Origin: Strobilurus pachycystidiatus
Lineage: Eukaryota; Basidiomycota; Agaricomycetes; Agaricales; Physalacriaceae
Direction of reading: 5' to 3'
DNA length: 64,000 bases
NCBI GenBank assembly: GCA_019915135.1
Contig: JAHLMK010000014.1
Span: forward strand, 992,001 to 1,056,000
Part shown: positions 54,309 through 64,000 of the stretch, in pieces
Position numbering within the stretch: the first letter of the stretch is position 1
How the letters are laid out: each line of letters begins with the position of its first letter
Notes under the pieces: generated by a model
Told to the model about the DNA's origin: nothing
What the model saw: only the letters and a program-made list of their open reading frames with translations
Database searches by the model: none
Program-made: the position numbers and the translations under genes

Positions 54309-57300
54309 TTTAAAGAGATCAAAAGCCTCTCAAAGGTTGTCAAGCTCCGAAGCAGCCAAAATGCTTGACACAAAGGTTAAGTGAGACATGTGTTTCAAAG
54401 CACTATGAGACACTTTTCATAGCTTATTCAGAGCTTTCTGAGTCTTATAAAGTCAGTGAATCCATGAACCTTTGTGTCAAGCTCTTATGTGGTGCTCCAG
54501 TAGTGCCTTTGTAATGCTTTTCAAGCCTCGTGAAATACGTGTGTCTATGAACCTTCTAGTAAAGCTCTTCAAGAGTGCTCTCATACAGCTCATCAAATCA
54601 CAACAAAGTTCATATAAGAACAGCATAGACTTTCAAAACACTTAGCAAACCGTTCACGGGACACCGCAAGCAACTAAAAAGCACTGATAGCAATCGATCG
54701 ACAAAGAGACAATTTTGATCTACAAATGAATGATCGACAAAACACTGAATTATCTCCAAATAATACATGGTGTACAACGTAGTACTAGGTATATAAGTAG
54801 GTAGTCCTCCCCCTTGCTCTGCAGGCCGACCACAGTAAACGTGTCTAACAGAATCAGTCGTTGGGCTGGCCCAAACTCCATCCTCGGGCTTGGTGTGGCG
54901 CGTGATGATCCTGGTCGTCGTGGGTGATTGTTGTAATGAGCCTCGTCCTAGCCCGTCGTGATGGTCCTCGTCCTGGTCGGTGGCATGGGTCTGGGCTTGC
55001 GCGATATGCTCAGGCTTATGTCTTGCTTGTCCTCGGTTGTCGTGCTCGTGTGAGTTCCTCGTCCTCGTTCGTCGTGCTCATCTCGGTCACACTGCTCGTT
55101 CTTACTCATACTCGTTCGCATCCTGGTGTGTTGCGCTCGCCTTCGTATGTTGGAGTCCTCGTCCTCGTGCGTGGCGCTCGTCCTCGTGAGTTGGACTCGT
55201 CATGCATCAGCGTCGGTTCCTTGTCCGTTAGCATCGTGCTGCTCGTCTTGCTGCTCAGTCGTCGCATGTCGTAGTCGTCCGTTGTGTATCCTCCGTGGTG
55301 GTAGCCATACCCGCTAGGTCAATCCCATCACATGCTATGGTGACTGAGTTGTAAGTTGATAGAACTTGAGATGAAAGGAGCACGCACCCGGACGGGAACG
55401 CCATACTGCTGGCATTTGTATGAGGCGACGTCGTCAAGTGGTGTGCGCTAGGCATCACCACCAGTGGTGGATAGCTGGGCGCTAGGCCTCAGCAGAGATA
55501 GACGACTGTGCGCTGGGCGTCAGTCATCGTTGGGTATTGCGGGCGGAGGGATGGTGGTGGAAGAGAATGAAGGAGGAAACGGAACGATCGACAAATTTAA
55601 ACCAACCGGCACGTGAGGCTGACGTGGCCTCAAGTGCCGGCGGCATGCGGACTTGGGAGATTTTTTGAAGGTGGTGGGAGTGCGAGGGCAGTATGTAGGT
55701 AGAAAGAAAAAAATAAAAGAGAGTAATTGAAAGAACGCACCAGCTGTGCGGCCGTCTGCCCGCCCTCCCACCTCCGCCTTTGCTCATCCCGCCTCCTCCT
55801 CTGTCTCCGCCTCTGCACGTGCTCCCTCAACCCCACCTGCCCGTGCCCGAACCCAGCGCCGTGGCACCCCAGGAAATCACGTCTGGGGGCCACTACAGTG
55901 TCGTCGTCGTCCTGCGCCTGGAATGCAGCGTCGGCGTCGACGGCTTACGCGCTGAAAGAGTTCCGAACGTCATCCATGGCTGTCGGTAGCCGTGGAGACG
56001 TTGGCGAAGGTCCAGAGGCGATGAGGAGAGGGCCAGAGAGAGAACAGAGACCCCAGACATAAGTCTGGGGCTGGATGGCACGTCGTCGTAGACGTGCCAT
56101 CGTCGTAAGAAGCAAGCGAAGACGAGCCAAAGCTCGCGATCACGATCCGGCAAACGCCGGATCGTGAACGGAACGTCTTCGACGTCGCTCGGAACGACGA
56201 CGACGGTCCCGGATCAGCGTCGGAACCGTCGGAAGACGCAACTACATTGCGTGTGGACGATATACAAGCAAGTTTGGACACTTGCGTATAGCGAGAGGCG
56301 GGAACTCACCTTACGTGGTGAGTTCCCCATTCACAGTCTGACCGGACGTGCTCTGCAGCCCGCTGCCATGCGCCGGCTTGCCTGAATTCACTCAGAATAA
56401 ACTTTACACATTATATCCTTCCTCTCGAGCTTGAAATCGGGGCAGCCGCTGCCCATCTCAGCTTGCGTTGAACGTCAGAATCACTCGAACGTCGAGTTCG
56501 AGTGACCTACACTACACGGTAAGTCTTTTCCCTTCCACTTTTTGTGAACTTGCACGATAGCTTGGTACATATCACAGGACCGTGCACGCTGATTTTCAGC
56601 CTCCCCCGACGACGCGCTCCGCCGCTATCGTCGACGCCGTTCGCCAGATTTGGCGCCGGCGACACGGTCCGCAAATCCGACCACTGTTCGGATTCGCTGA
56701 CTTGCCCTTACTCCACCACCATCGACTCGCGAACACGCCCATCGACTCGCGAACACGCCCGCGAACAGGCCCACGACGCCCAACGACGACTGGAACTCTG
56801 GATGCCGACCGCAGGGCGCGGTACCTCGGCCTCTGCCACAGACATGAAGGAGGAAGACGTCGCGTAAGCCCCCGTCAAGCGGGCAGCACTACTCTGAGCA
56901 CGTCGAGCAGCGTCCTGCTCGACGACTTCGATGCGGAGCCACCCAGCCGTGCCGGCGAGCACGAATTAGGCGCGGGGGCGGGGATTATGGGCATCCGGTG
57001 CGTATCTCTTCCCATTCTTTTATCTTGCATATCTTATTCAATTGACGTCGACGGCAGCGACGCCGTCGACGTCCCATTATTCTACTGACTATTTTTTCAG
57101 ACCGGACATACCTCGCAGCAGCCGCGAATGCGGCGCCACTACCTCCCAAGCACATTCGACACCGTGCACGCACCACTACTCCCGACCGATAAGGCACGCA
57201 AACCCCCGTCAGGCGGGCAGCTGGCGGTTCGACATCGAGGACGTCGAGCAGCGTCCTGCTCGACGACAACGACGACAATGTGCCCCATGCCGTGCCGGCG

Positions 57301-58633
57301 AGCACGCTTCAAGAGCAGGGGCGGGGACTTTTGGCGCCAGGTGCGTATATTTTAATTATTGCTCATTTTCGCGATTCGCCCGACGTCGGCGGCGCTCGAG
57401 GTGCCGTCGACGTCCCATGTATCTATGTACTGACCAATTCCCAGGCTGGTTACCACACGCCGGCGATTGCCTCAGGCTCGTGGCCTTCGCCTTCGACTCC
57501 GTCCTCGATTGCACAGCGTGCCGCCCTCTGCCTCAGCATACACCTGCCATCCCATCCCTCCTGCCCCACCTACCTCCGACGCACTTGCACTCGCACTCTG
57601 CGCTGTGTGGCCGCTACGGCCGCCATACAGCGCGGATGCGAGGGCGCGCCATCATGTCGGGCTCGGCGCGGGCCGCACACTTGTGCAGCTCGCCGCCACC
57701 CAACACGAATACGGCCGAACCCCTCCTTCCCTTCCGCCTCCATGAACCTCCATATCCCTCATGATCCGGTCATTTGGCGCACGGGCCCTGGTCTGTGCGC
57801 AACATGTCATCGCATTTATACCCCCGGCAACTCGGAGCCCGTCCTGTTTGACCACCACCACCACCCGTTGCCGCCGCACCTAGCACATTCCCGGTCCGTT
57901 TCGCGATGCCGCTGTTGCAAACACAGAAGTCCGCCGGAAAACGTGCCAGACAACAAGAGGCCGAGAGGCGATACGAGACGGCACATGCCGAAGAACGATG
58001 CGAGAAGAAGCGCGCCGCGGCTCAACGGTTGTGTCAGTGTTTTCTTGTCCGTGTATCATACTCATTATAGTTAGTCGCCGCAAGAGTATGTCTGCAACAG
58101 AGCGAGAAGAACTCCGTGCTCGGCAACGTGATTATGCAGCCAAGTACCGTGCAAAACATCGCGGGCACCTGCGAGGTCAAGGTGGTGTCCAACGCTTCCA
58201 GTATGTACTTTTTTCTTCAACTCAAAAATTTACTTATCTATTCCTCACAGTCTCAACCCCAATGCTCTACCTCGTCAAGGAAAGCTACAGTATCCTGAAC
58301 AATACACGGAGCGGCACTTTATGCGTCATGAGGTCCTGAACAAGACCAAGATCATACGCCGACAAGAACTTAAGGAGGGCACGGCAATTCATTGATGAGG
58401 ATGTGAACTTTCTATCAGATACTTTCATGTAGCTAGAAGTATTTGCAAGGACTTATATATGAGTGATGAGAAAGCTCATGAATTGATACGTTCTGAAGTG
58501 AATGGAGAATATACACTTGTTTGATAGTATTTTCAGATGTGTTCAAGTACTTCAAGCTAGTTGTACAGGTGATGTCTGCTTCGATACACTTTGAAGTGCT
58601 TTGAGCAGTTATAAGTACTTTGACAGCTTTAAA
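54309..58633. mobile_element. Nested 4.3-kb insertion of unknown class
   Basis: TTTAAA occurs at both borders (54309-54314 and 58628-58633), a candidate TTAA- or TTTAAA-type duplication. Ends are AGAGATCAAA and, inverted, AGCTGTCAAA (7 of 10 bases shared). The interior is GC-rich and unlike the AT-rich host element. It holds a 16-bp inverted repeat near the left end (54363-54378 and 54467-54482), CCTCGTCCTCG-type low complexity (54915-55250) and plus-strand exon-like pieces. No transposase was recognised, so it may be a non-autonomous element or captured host DNA. Confidence 0.55.
56544..58400 (+). other. Exon-like pieces inside the nested insertion
   Basis: Several GT-AG introns can be drawn. 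A block with CCCCCGTCA(A/G)GCGGGCAG, the hairpin GTCGAGCAG/CTGCTCGAC and GTGCGTAT occurs twice (about 56866-57006 and 57203-57348). A last region (57900-58200) encodes basic helical sequence such as ARQRDYAAKYRAKHRGHLRG. Frames cannot be joined confidently; probably a decaying gene. Confidence 0.35.
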
Positions 58634-59917
58634 ACCACTGTTTCTGATATATGTGCTTATGAATACTTGGATCCCATAAGGCGTTTCCTGATGAGAAACT
58701 GAACTCGCGATCCCGAAATAGTCCTTGACTACCAGGCATAGGGTCAAGAACCCGGTCTTCATAGAACCGTGGAATCCAAGTAATCAGCTCGCGAATGTAC
58801 ACTGGAATGCCTCGCGTGGAGGGAGGGATGCTGCGCATCCATTCGACGTCCTCGGGTGACATTATGGTGTTCAAGTACCGAGGCAATGATTGTTCGGTAG
58901 AAAAGAACGCGGTTTCCTATGAAGTGATAAGAAAATCGATCTCGAATTTCTAAGCCAAGAAAAATAACATACCAAAGATCGCATGGTAACCGCTAGGAAC
59001 TTCTCTCGAAATTCACCAAATGACAAGTGAATAATCGACTCGGGTAAGATATGGGGAAGAGTAACCCCGTCCAATCCTCGAAGCGGTTCCTCGTGAAAGA
59101 AGGACATCACAAGATGCCAACAGAGAATGTACATAGACAAAAAGCTATTTTCCACACCACGAGCAGTAACGGGGGCAACATGTCGCCATAAGTTACTGTA
59201 GCGTCGCTAGGAGGATAGTCAGAGAAATTCGAACAAGGAATGCTAGCTCGATTTTCTCACCAGCACATACACCATATACCGCAAGGTAGGAACGTCCAAG
59301 TTACCGTGGTGTCCACCAAAGAAAAGATGACGATCCGTATGGAAAGCCGTCTCTCGATGATCCACGTCGCCCAAGCTACCGTCGGGCTCTCGTTCCACCA
59401 TCACAAAGTCGCGGTGTACGCTATAAAGATCCAGAGCGGACGCAACCGCTAATTCAGCCTCGAGAAACACGGCAACATCGTCGGGAATAATGGCGAAGCT
59501 GGAGTGAAGATTGCGGAACCTAAGTTCGCAGAGAAAAGGGAAATTCATCTGAGTCATGGTGATGAATGTCCACCACTCGAAAAGATCAAATTTATAAGAA
59601 TCGAGAAGAAAGGTACCAAACCGATTAAGAAAAGAACCAAGACCTAAGTAAAGAAACCAATAGGAGATAATCAAACCCGAATTTCTCGGGTCCGATTATC
59701 GAATCCAAGATCAAGAGTAAGAATGTCTATATGCAGACCGACAGATAATAATACATGCGCGAGTAGACTAAAAAGATAAAGGTCCGTCGCGTAAGCCCCA
59801 AGCCTCCGGTACACTAGTCACAGTTCAAGCCAAGATTTCCGACTAGTTACTTTGTAAAGAACAAGTCATCAATTACTTATGCTAAGAAGTATCAATGATG
59901 ACTTGGCTCCCGATGAT

Positions 59918-61518
59918 CTAAGGGACCAAAGAATCAGTCGCGGCCAGGTACAGGTCCCTCGTGCGCAGGAAGGTTTGAACCTCCCCGTGAGCCCTGTTCA
60001 TGGTCAAGGACAACTCGTGGCGATAGCCGTGTTCCGCGGCTACCATCGACGCGGAAAGAGCCAAGTCCGCGGGAAGCGCAGCCAAGATCTGCATTCTGCG
60101 AACAATGGCAGAACTGGCACCTTGGTAAGCGTTGACCAACTGAGCGGCTGTCAAGAAAACAAATTCGAGTTAGATACACCCAAAATCGAAATCGAATTTG
60201 TTACTCACTAGAAGACAACTGATCAATGAGGACGGGTTCGATGTTAAACCCAGCGGGTTTAAGAGCCTTGGCCATCCTCTTGGATTCAGGAAGAGCAACA
60301 GTGGCCTTGCGCTTGGGAGCCGTCTCCAACTGAGCAGTAGGAATGGATCCCGACGTCGCCACAGCCTTGTGATACAAGGAAGAATTAGTATCCAGGCCGG
60401 GTACTTCACAATAGTAAAGATATTTTACCGAGCGAGCAGACTATATAGAAGTCAAAAATCGAGCTCGAAAAGCTAAAGAGCCAATAACTCACGGCTTCAG
60501 AGGCTGTAGAAGCGGGAGGTGTAGCAACCTCGACCACTTCTTCATCGCTATCCTCTTCGTCGGAAGACTCCACGGAGAGCTGTTTAAGAAAAGCAGCCAG
60601 ATCAGCCTCGTAATCTAGACCGAAAAGGCATCAGAAGCTTACTTCGGAGTCGGAAGAGTTTACTTCACCCATTTCTGAATGATCATCAGCCCATTGGAAG
60701 CCATTAGTAAAAGAAGATTTACTAATGTCGCCAGAGGCAAATCGAATAGGATCGTCCAGAACGGTGGAAGAAGAAGAAGCCTTCTATAACATAAGACATA
60801 AGAAATTCGAACTCGAAACACAGAAAATCGAAATACGAACCAGAACCTTGAGCTTGTTCTTACCCTTGGGTTCGGGAGATTTAGCCTTCTCCTTACCCTT
60901 GGAAGAGGAAGCCTCGATGAGTTTCTTCCATTTGGGATGGAGGGGATGGATCGAAGGAAGGCTGGCAGCTTCCGCCGCGATAGTACCCTTCTTGGTGCAA
61001 GTCATGACGAACGCGTTAAGCACGTTGGCCAGGTTAACGGTATGCAAGTGAGGGCTGACACCCAACTCGGAAACCGCCAAACCTAAGAACGAGCGAAGAT
61101 TGCAGGAAAACGTGGCGAGCTTCTCGGGATAGATGCAACCGGAGACGTTGTCCTTGGGAAGGTTCGCTCCCTTATAAAGATTTTAGAAAATCGAGCACGA
61201 ATTCATAAGAAGAGAAAATCGACTCACAAGAACCTTGATGATGACCATGTCCAAAGACGCGGCCTTATCCTTGGCGGAAGCCTTGGAGCGGTCCATGTAC
61301 TCGACCGATTTAAGGACCAAGGGACAGAGGCTGTTGTAAAGCGTCAAGACGGCGGGAACCAAACCCGTAGCAGGCGGATCCCAATATTTAATATGGATGA
61401 AGAGCGCTTTGCCATCAGCGAGGCGACGTTCAACTAGCTCGGGAACGGTGTCGGGAGCCTCATCAGGGATAAGGTTGACGATTCCGGTCCACGATTTCTT
61501 GGAAACAAGAGAAGGCAT
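59918..61518 (-). CDS. Cargo gene D, antisense, hypothetical protein
   Basis: Minus strand. Exons 61228-61518, 60841-61170, 60669-60783, 60493-60614, an optional 12-nt micro-exon 60429-60440, 60209-60365 and 59918-60147; all phases agree; 414 aa (418 with the micro-exon). The N-terminal ~210 residues form a globular unknown (SWTGIVNLIPDEAPDTVPEL, IYPEKLATFSCNLRSFLGL, HTVNLANVLNAFVMTCTKKG). Then a Lys/Ser-rich linker, an acidic segment (SSDEEDSDEEVVEV), a basic KRKA patch and a helical C-terminus (ALPADLALSASMVAAEHGY). Divided like genes A and B into globular, low-complexity and helical parts but without cysteines. The start is 260 bp inside the 3' LTR. Confidence 0.75.
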
Positions 61519-61762
61519 TGTGAGAAGTGTAGAAGAATTTCGAGGGTGAAATGGTTAGCAGGTGCTGGGGCAAATTGACCAGAAACCGCCGACTATTTAA
61601 CCAAGTTGCAAAGATAACACGAAGACCCAGCGAGCGCTTTGTTCGCGCCAACTGGAGTTGGGATTGCATCCGTGCAGACAAAACCCGAAGAGAGAACCAG
61701 AAAAATAAGCGAAATGAATTATGGTTCAGGGTGAAGATCTTGATGTTGCGGACAACATATCG

Positions 61763-61777
61763 AAAGTTAAAGGGAGA
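61763..61777 (+). other. Polypurine tract
   Basis: AAAGTTAAAGGGAGA ends directly at the first base of the 3' LTR, the normal position for plus-strand priming. Confidence 0.8.
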
Positions 61778-63608
61778 TGACACGCTTTATGCGCGCCTGA
61801 GCCTAGAAACCGAGAATTTTGCGATTTCTAGATAAGACTCGAAGCCGAAATGCACGATACATCTAACGAGAGACCATAAGATTGCCAGTGATAATACGGA
61901 GACCTCATTAGGGCAAGAATGAGCCTCCAGGAGAAATTCATCTTCGAATATCACCATCCAAAGTGCCCACTTGATTTATCAAGTCAACATCACGTACACA
62001 TTCTTAAAGAGGACTCGTCTAAGAAACGAACTCGAGTTCCAAGTAATTCGGACTCGACTTTGTCAGTGTTGTTCATAGACGATTAGGGTTCGATTAGCTC
62101 ACTTCCTGCTGATGAGTAGAATGGGGTTAAGCTACAGAATGGTCTAGGTCAGCATAAATGGGGATGAAAGCCCAGTAATGTTATCACAAGATACAACTAT
62201 CCCCTTGGAATTCTAAGTCTAGAACCCACGATAGCACAAAATCGAGTAACAGCCGAGCTATTCGAAGAAGCCAATAAAGATAAAGATGATCAAGTGTTCT
62301 TCATGAATAATCCGCAGTATGCCAAGAGTGTTAAGAATCAAGAAGCCAAGCTTCTTCAGATCTCAGGTGATTAAATCTGACCTGAAATCAGTAGAGATTG
62401 GAACAAGCAGACAGATTGCGAACAACAAGTCAACGATCTACCATGGATCTTAGAGTGGATTCTTAAGCGAAATGAAGCTCTAGACTCAATCAGATAATCG
62501 AGACTGAATTGGTGACGCAATCTGAAGAATCCGAGTCGCAAAGAAGCATTCAGAACAATTAAGAGCCAAGAGAAGATGAACCCCATGTGATAGATTCGAC
62601 CGATAGCACGCAAGGATGTTGCAATCCGAGCTTGAAATTAGTCAACGTGGATCAACTCTAGAGGGTTCGTCATGAATAAACTGGCATAATAAGGAAATGG
62701 AAGCGCCTAGACTGGTGTCTACAGCGCGGAAATTAACTCCAAGTGGCTATTAGTTAGTAAGTTAAGATTAGTGTACAGTAGGGACCAGTTTGTATAAAAG
62801 AAGCGTCGATACAGTATAGTAGTTTAGTTTAGTGACCCGCAGCCACGAGCCCACAAAGCTCTACTGTAGTAATCTATCTCTGTACAAAATCGAATTCGAT
62901 TTGCACGCACCCAAAGAAACTCGAATTCGAGTCAAACCTAAGAACCAAAGAACAAACCTAACGCACTAAGAGCAAGGGTTTAGAACAAAAGTGAACTTAA
63001 TCGAAGAGCAAAGTTCCTTGAATTCAACGTACTAGAGGCGGTGTTTCTGAGCATAGTATCTCCCTAGAGACACTACAGAGACTTTGCAGTCTGAGCCAGC
63101 CTTTCCCTAGAGAGGACCGTTCAGTCGCGAAAAGCGTTAACCAGCATAACCTCTTGCGAGTTCAAGTGCAATTCGAGCACGATTTGGTCTAAAACCCACG
63201 CAAAACACTCAAACTCAAAGAATAAGCTCCTACCGAGGTTATAAGAAACATACCAAGTGTGGCAGTAGACTATCGTGTTCTTGATACAACCCCTCCAGCG
63301 CGAGGATTGTGAAAGTCGCATAGTTTAAGTTCAGTCAGAGGCTTGTGTATTGTTCCCTGAAAACCAGACGATTTGTCAATCGGTCAAAATCCCTACCACC
63401 CCCTTCAAACTCGCACTTTGTGCACACCTACGTTTCTGTTACGCAAGAACCTTGTTTTTCAAGTGTAGTGTTGTAGTAAATCAAGCTCGATTTTCTATTG
63501 CAAAACCCAATATTCCAAAACCGCAGAAACTTTACTCTCATTCGGAGTATTAAGAGTTGTGTTGTTTGTTAGGTGTGATTCTACGCCTCTAAAATAACGT
63601 GCACATCA
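61778..63608 (+). repeat. 3' LTR of giant element
   Basis: 1,831 bp, same ends and length as the 5' LTR; no difference seen. Confidence 0.95.
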
Positions 63609-64000
63609 GCGCCCCGCGCCCGACCCACTCAATGTTCCTCAGCCATCCCAACATTCTCATCAGCACCTGCCCTCTCCACTATCCCTCACTCACTCAGTGT
63701 GTTGAGGTCACTGTCAGGCCTAGAAACAGCGCGTCTCGCCCACTCGCCCGCCGTCTCGCCCGCTCATCCGCCGTCTCGCCCGCTCATCCGCCGTCTCGCC
63801 CGCTCGCCCGCCGTTGCGCTGTCACACCCATCCACCTACCATCCACCTACCACGCCCGCTGCACGCCGCCTCCTCCAAACACGAACGTCTCCATGATCAC
63901 GCATGACTCCACCCACCGTAGCATATTCGCCCATCGCACGCGTTGCACCCAATGCCGTGTGCCTACATCTCTCACACGTCTCTCTCTGGTGGCGCGCCAG
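63609..64000. other. GC-rich flank with tandem repeat
   Basis: Continues the GC-rich target region. The 20-bp unit CGTCTCGCCCGCTCATCCGC is repeated about four times, imperfectly, between 63730 and 63813, followed by ATCCACCTACC twice. No gene supported. Confidence 0.6.

Larger units (their letters stand above)
53970..59557 (-). pseudogene. Cargo gene C, antisense, split by a 4.3-kb insertion
   Basis: Minus strand. Exons 59261-59557, 58973-59206, 58634-58916 (to the insertion), then 54230-54308 and 53970-54177; introns 54, 56 and 52 nt. ATG at 59557 is preceded by TATAAATTT about 45 nt upstream. Segments include FLCELRFRNLHSSFAIIPDD, PLRGLDGVTLPHILPESIIH, MSPEDVEWMRSIPPSTRGIP and IPKRFWEITWSTASAADIR. 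No domain recognised. The reading frame on both sides of the insertion is the same, but the restored junction contains an in-frame TAA from the TTTAAA target. The gene was therefore either already broken there or the site lay in a short intron (a 39-nt GT-AG option exists). Confidence 0.65.
38890..63608 (+). mobile_element. Giant Ty3/Gypsy-type LTR retroelement with cargo genes (24,719 bp)
   Basis: Two direct repeats of exactly 1,831 bp (38890-40720 and 61778-63608, constant offset 22,888), starting TGACACG and ending CACATCA, with no difference seen on reading. Between them lie a tRNA-type primer site, gag, protease, pol (RT, RNase H, integrase), three tRNA-like units, four spliced genes (two sense, two antisense) and a purine tract directly before the 3' LTR. 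One cargo gene holds a nested 4.3-kb insertion. Gag-Pol occupies only about 6.4 kb, so some 14 kb is extra. Confidence 0.93.

Noticed and set aside
54309..58633. Nested insertion called a Helitron
   Set aside because: No TC start, no CTRR end with hairpin, and the borders show a repeated TTTAAA, which Helitrons do not make.
63730..63813. CRISPR-like array from the 20-bp repeats
   Set aside because: Direct tandem repeats with no unique spacers, in a eukaryotic context.

Overview
The window reads as nuclear DNA of an agaricomycete (mushroom-forming) basidiomycete. The basis is dense intron-rich genes with 44-66 nt GT-AG introns, micro-exons, F-box-like and serpentine-receptor families typical of Agaricomycetes, and Ty3/Gypsy retrotransposons. 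All gene models were spliced by hand; where donor, acceptor and phase all agreed I give exon coordinates. No database search, folding or statistics was run.

1-17 kb: host genes, many of them fast-evolving orphans. Clear anchor: the DNA polymerase delta small subunit (POLD4/Cdm1, 4534-5240, minus). Others are two F-box-like genes, a tandem duplicate pair (8226-10243), a degenerate AlkB-like gene (about 10288-12227, minus), and a four-member family in two head-to-head pairs (12524-16959). That family ends in a Zn2Cys6-like double CX2CX6C motif.

17-30 kb: a small orphan gene, an F-box-like protein, TSR3 (rRNA aminocarboxypropyltransferase, minus), a seven-helix membrane protein, a MIF-like tautomerase (minus), an LRR/F-box-like protein (minus) and the 3' half of a large 2OG-Fe(II) dioxygenase-like gene (minus).

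30.6-36.6 kb: a young 5,984-bp chromovirus (Ty3/Gypsy with chromodomain; 419-bp LTRs with one difference seen; 5-bp duplication) sits inside an exon of that dioxygenase-like gene. The gene's two halves (27931-30640 and 36625-37237) are otherwise in frame. The element shows a Tf1-like self-priming site and a -1 frameshift signal.

38.9-63.6 kb: a giant 24.7-kb LTR retroelement with equal 1,831-bp LTRs. After gag, protease and pol (each junction carrying a GGGTTTY -1 slippery site) come three tRNA-like Pol III units on the minus strand, two spliced plus-strand genes with Zn2Cys6-like ends and a shared promoter module, and two spliced minus-strand genes. One of the latter is split by a nested 4.3-kb insertion. 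The cargo introns share a TCGA-rich hairpin. This retroelement with its cargo is the best candidate for an undescribed system.

The GC-rich DNA at 37.4-38.9 kb and 63.6-64 kb is the insertion target of the giant element and has no gene I can support.
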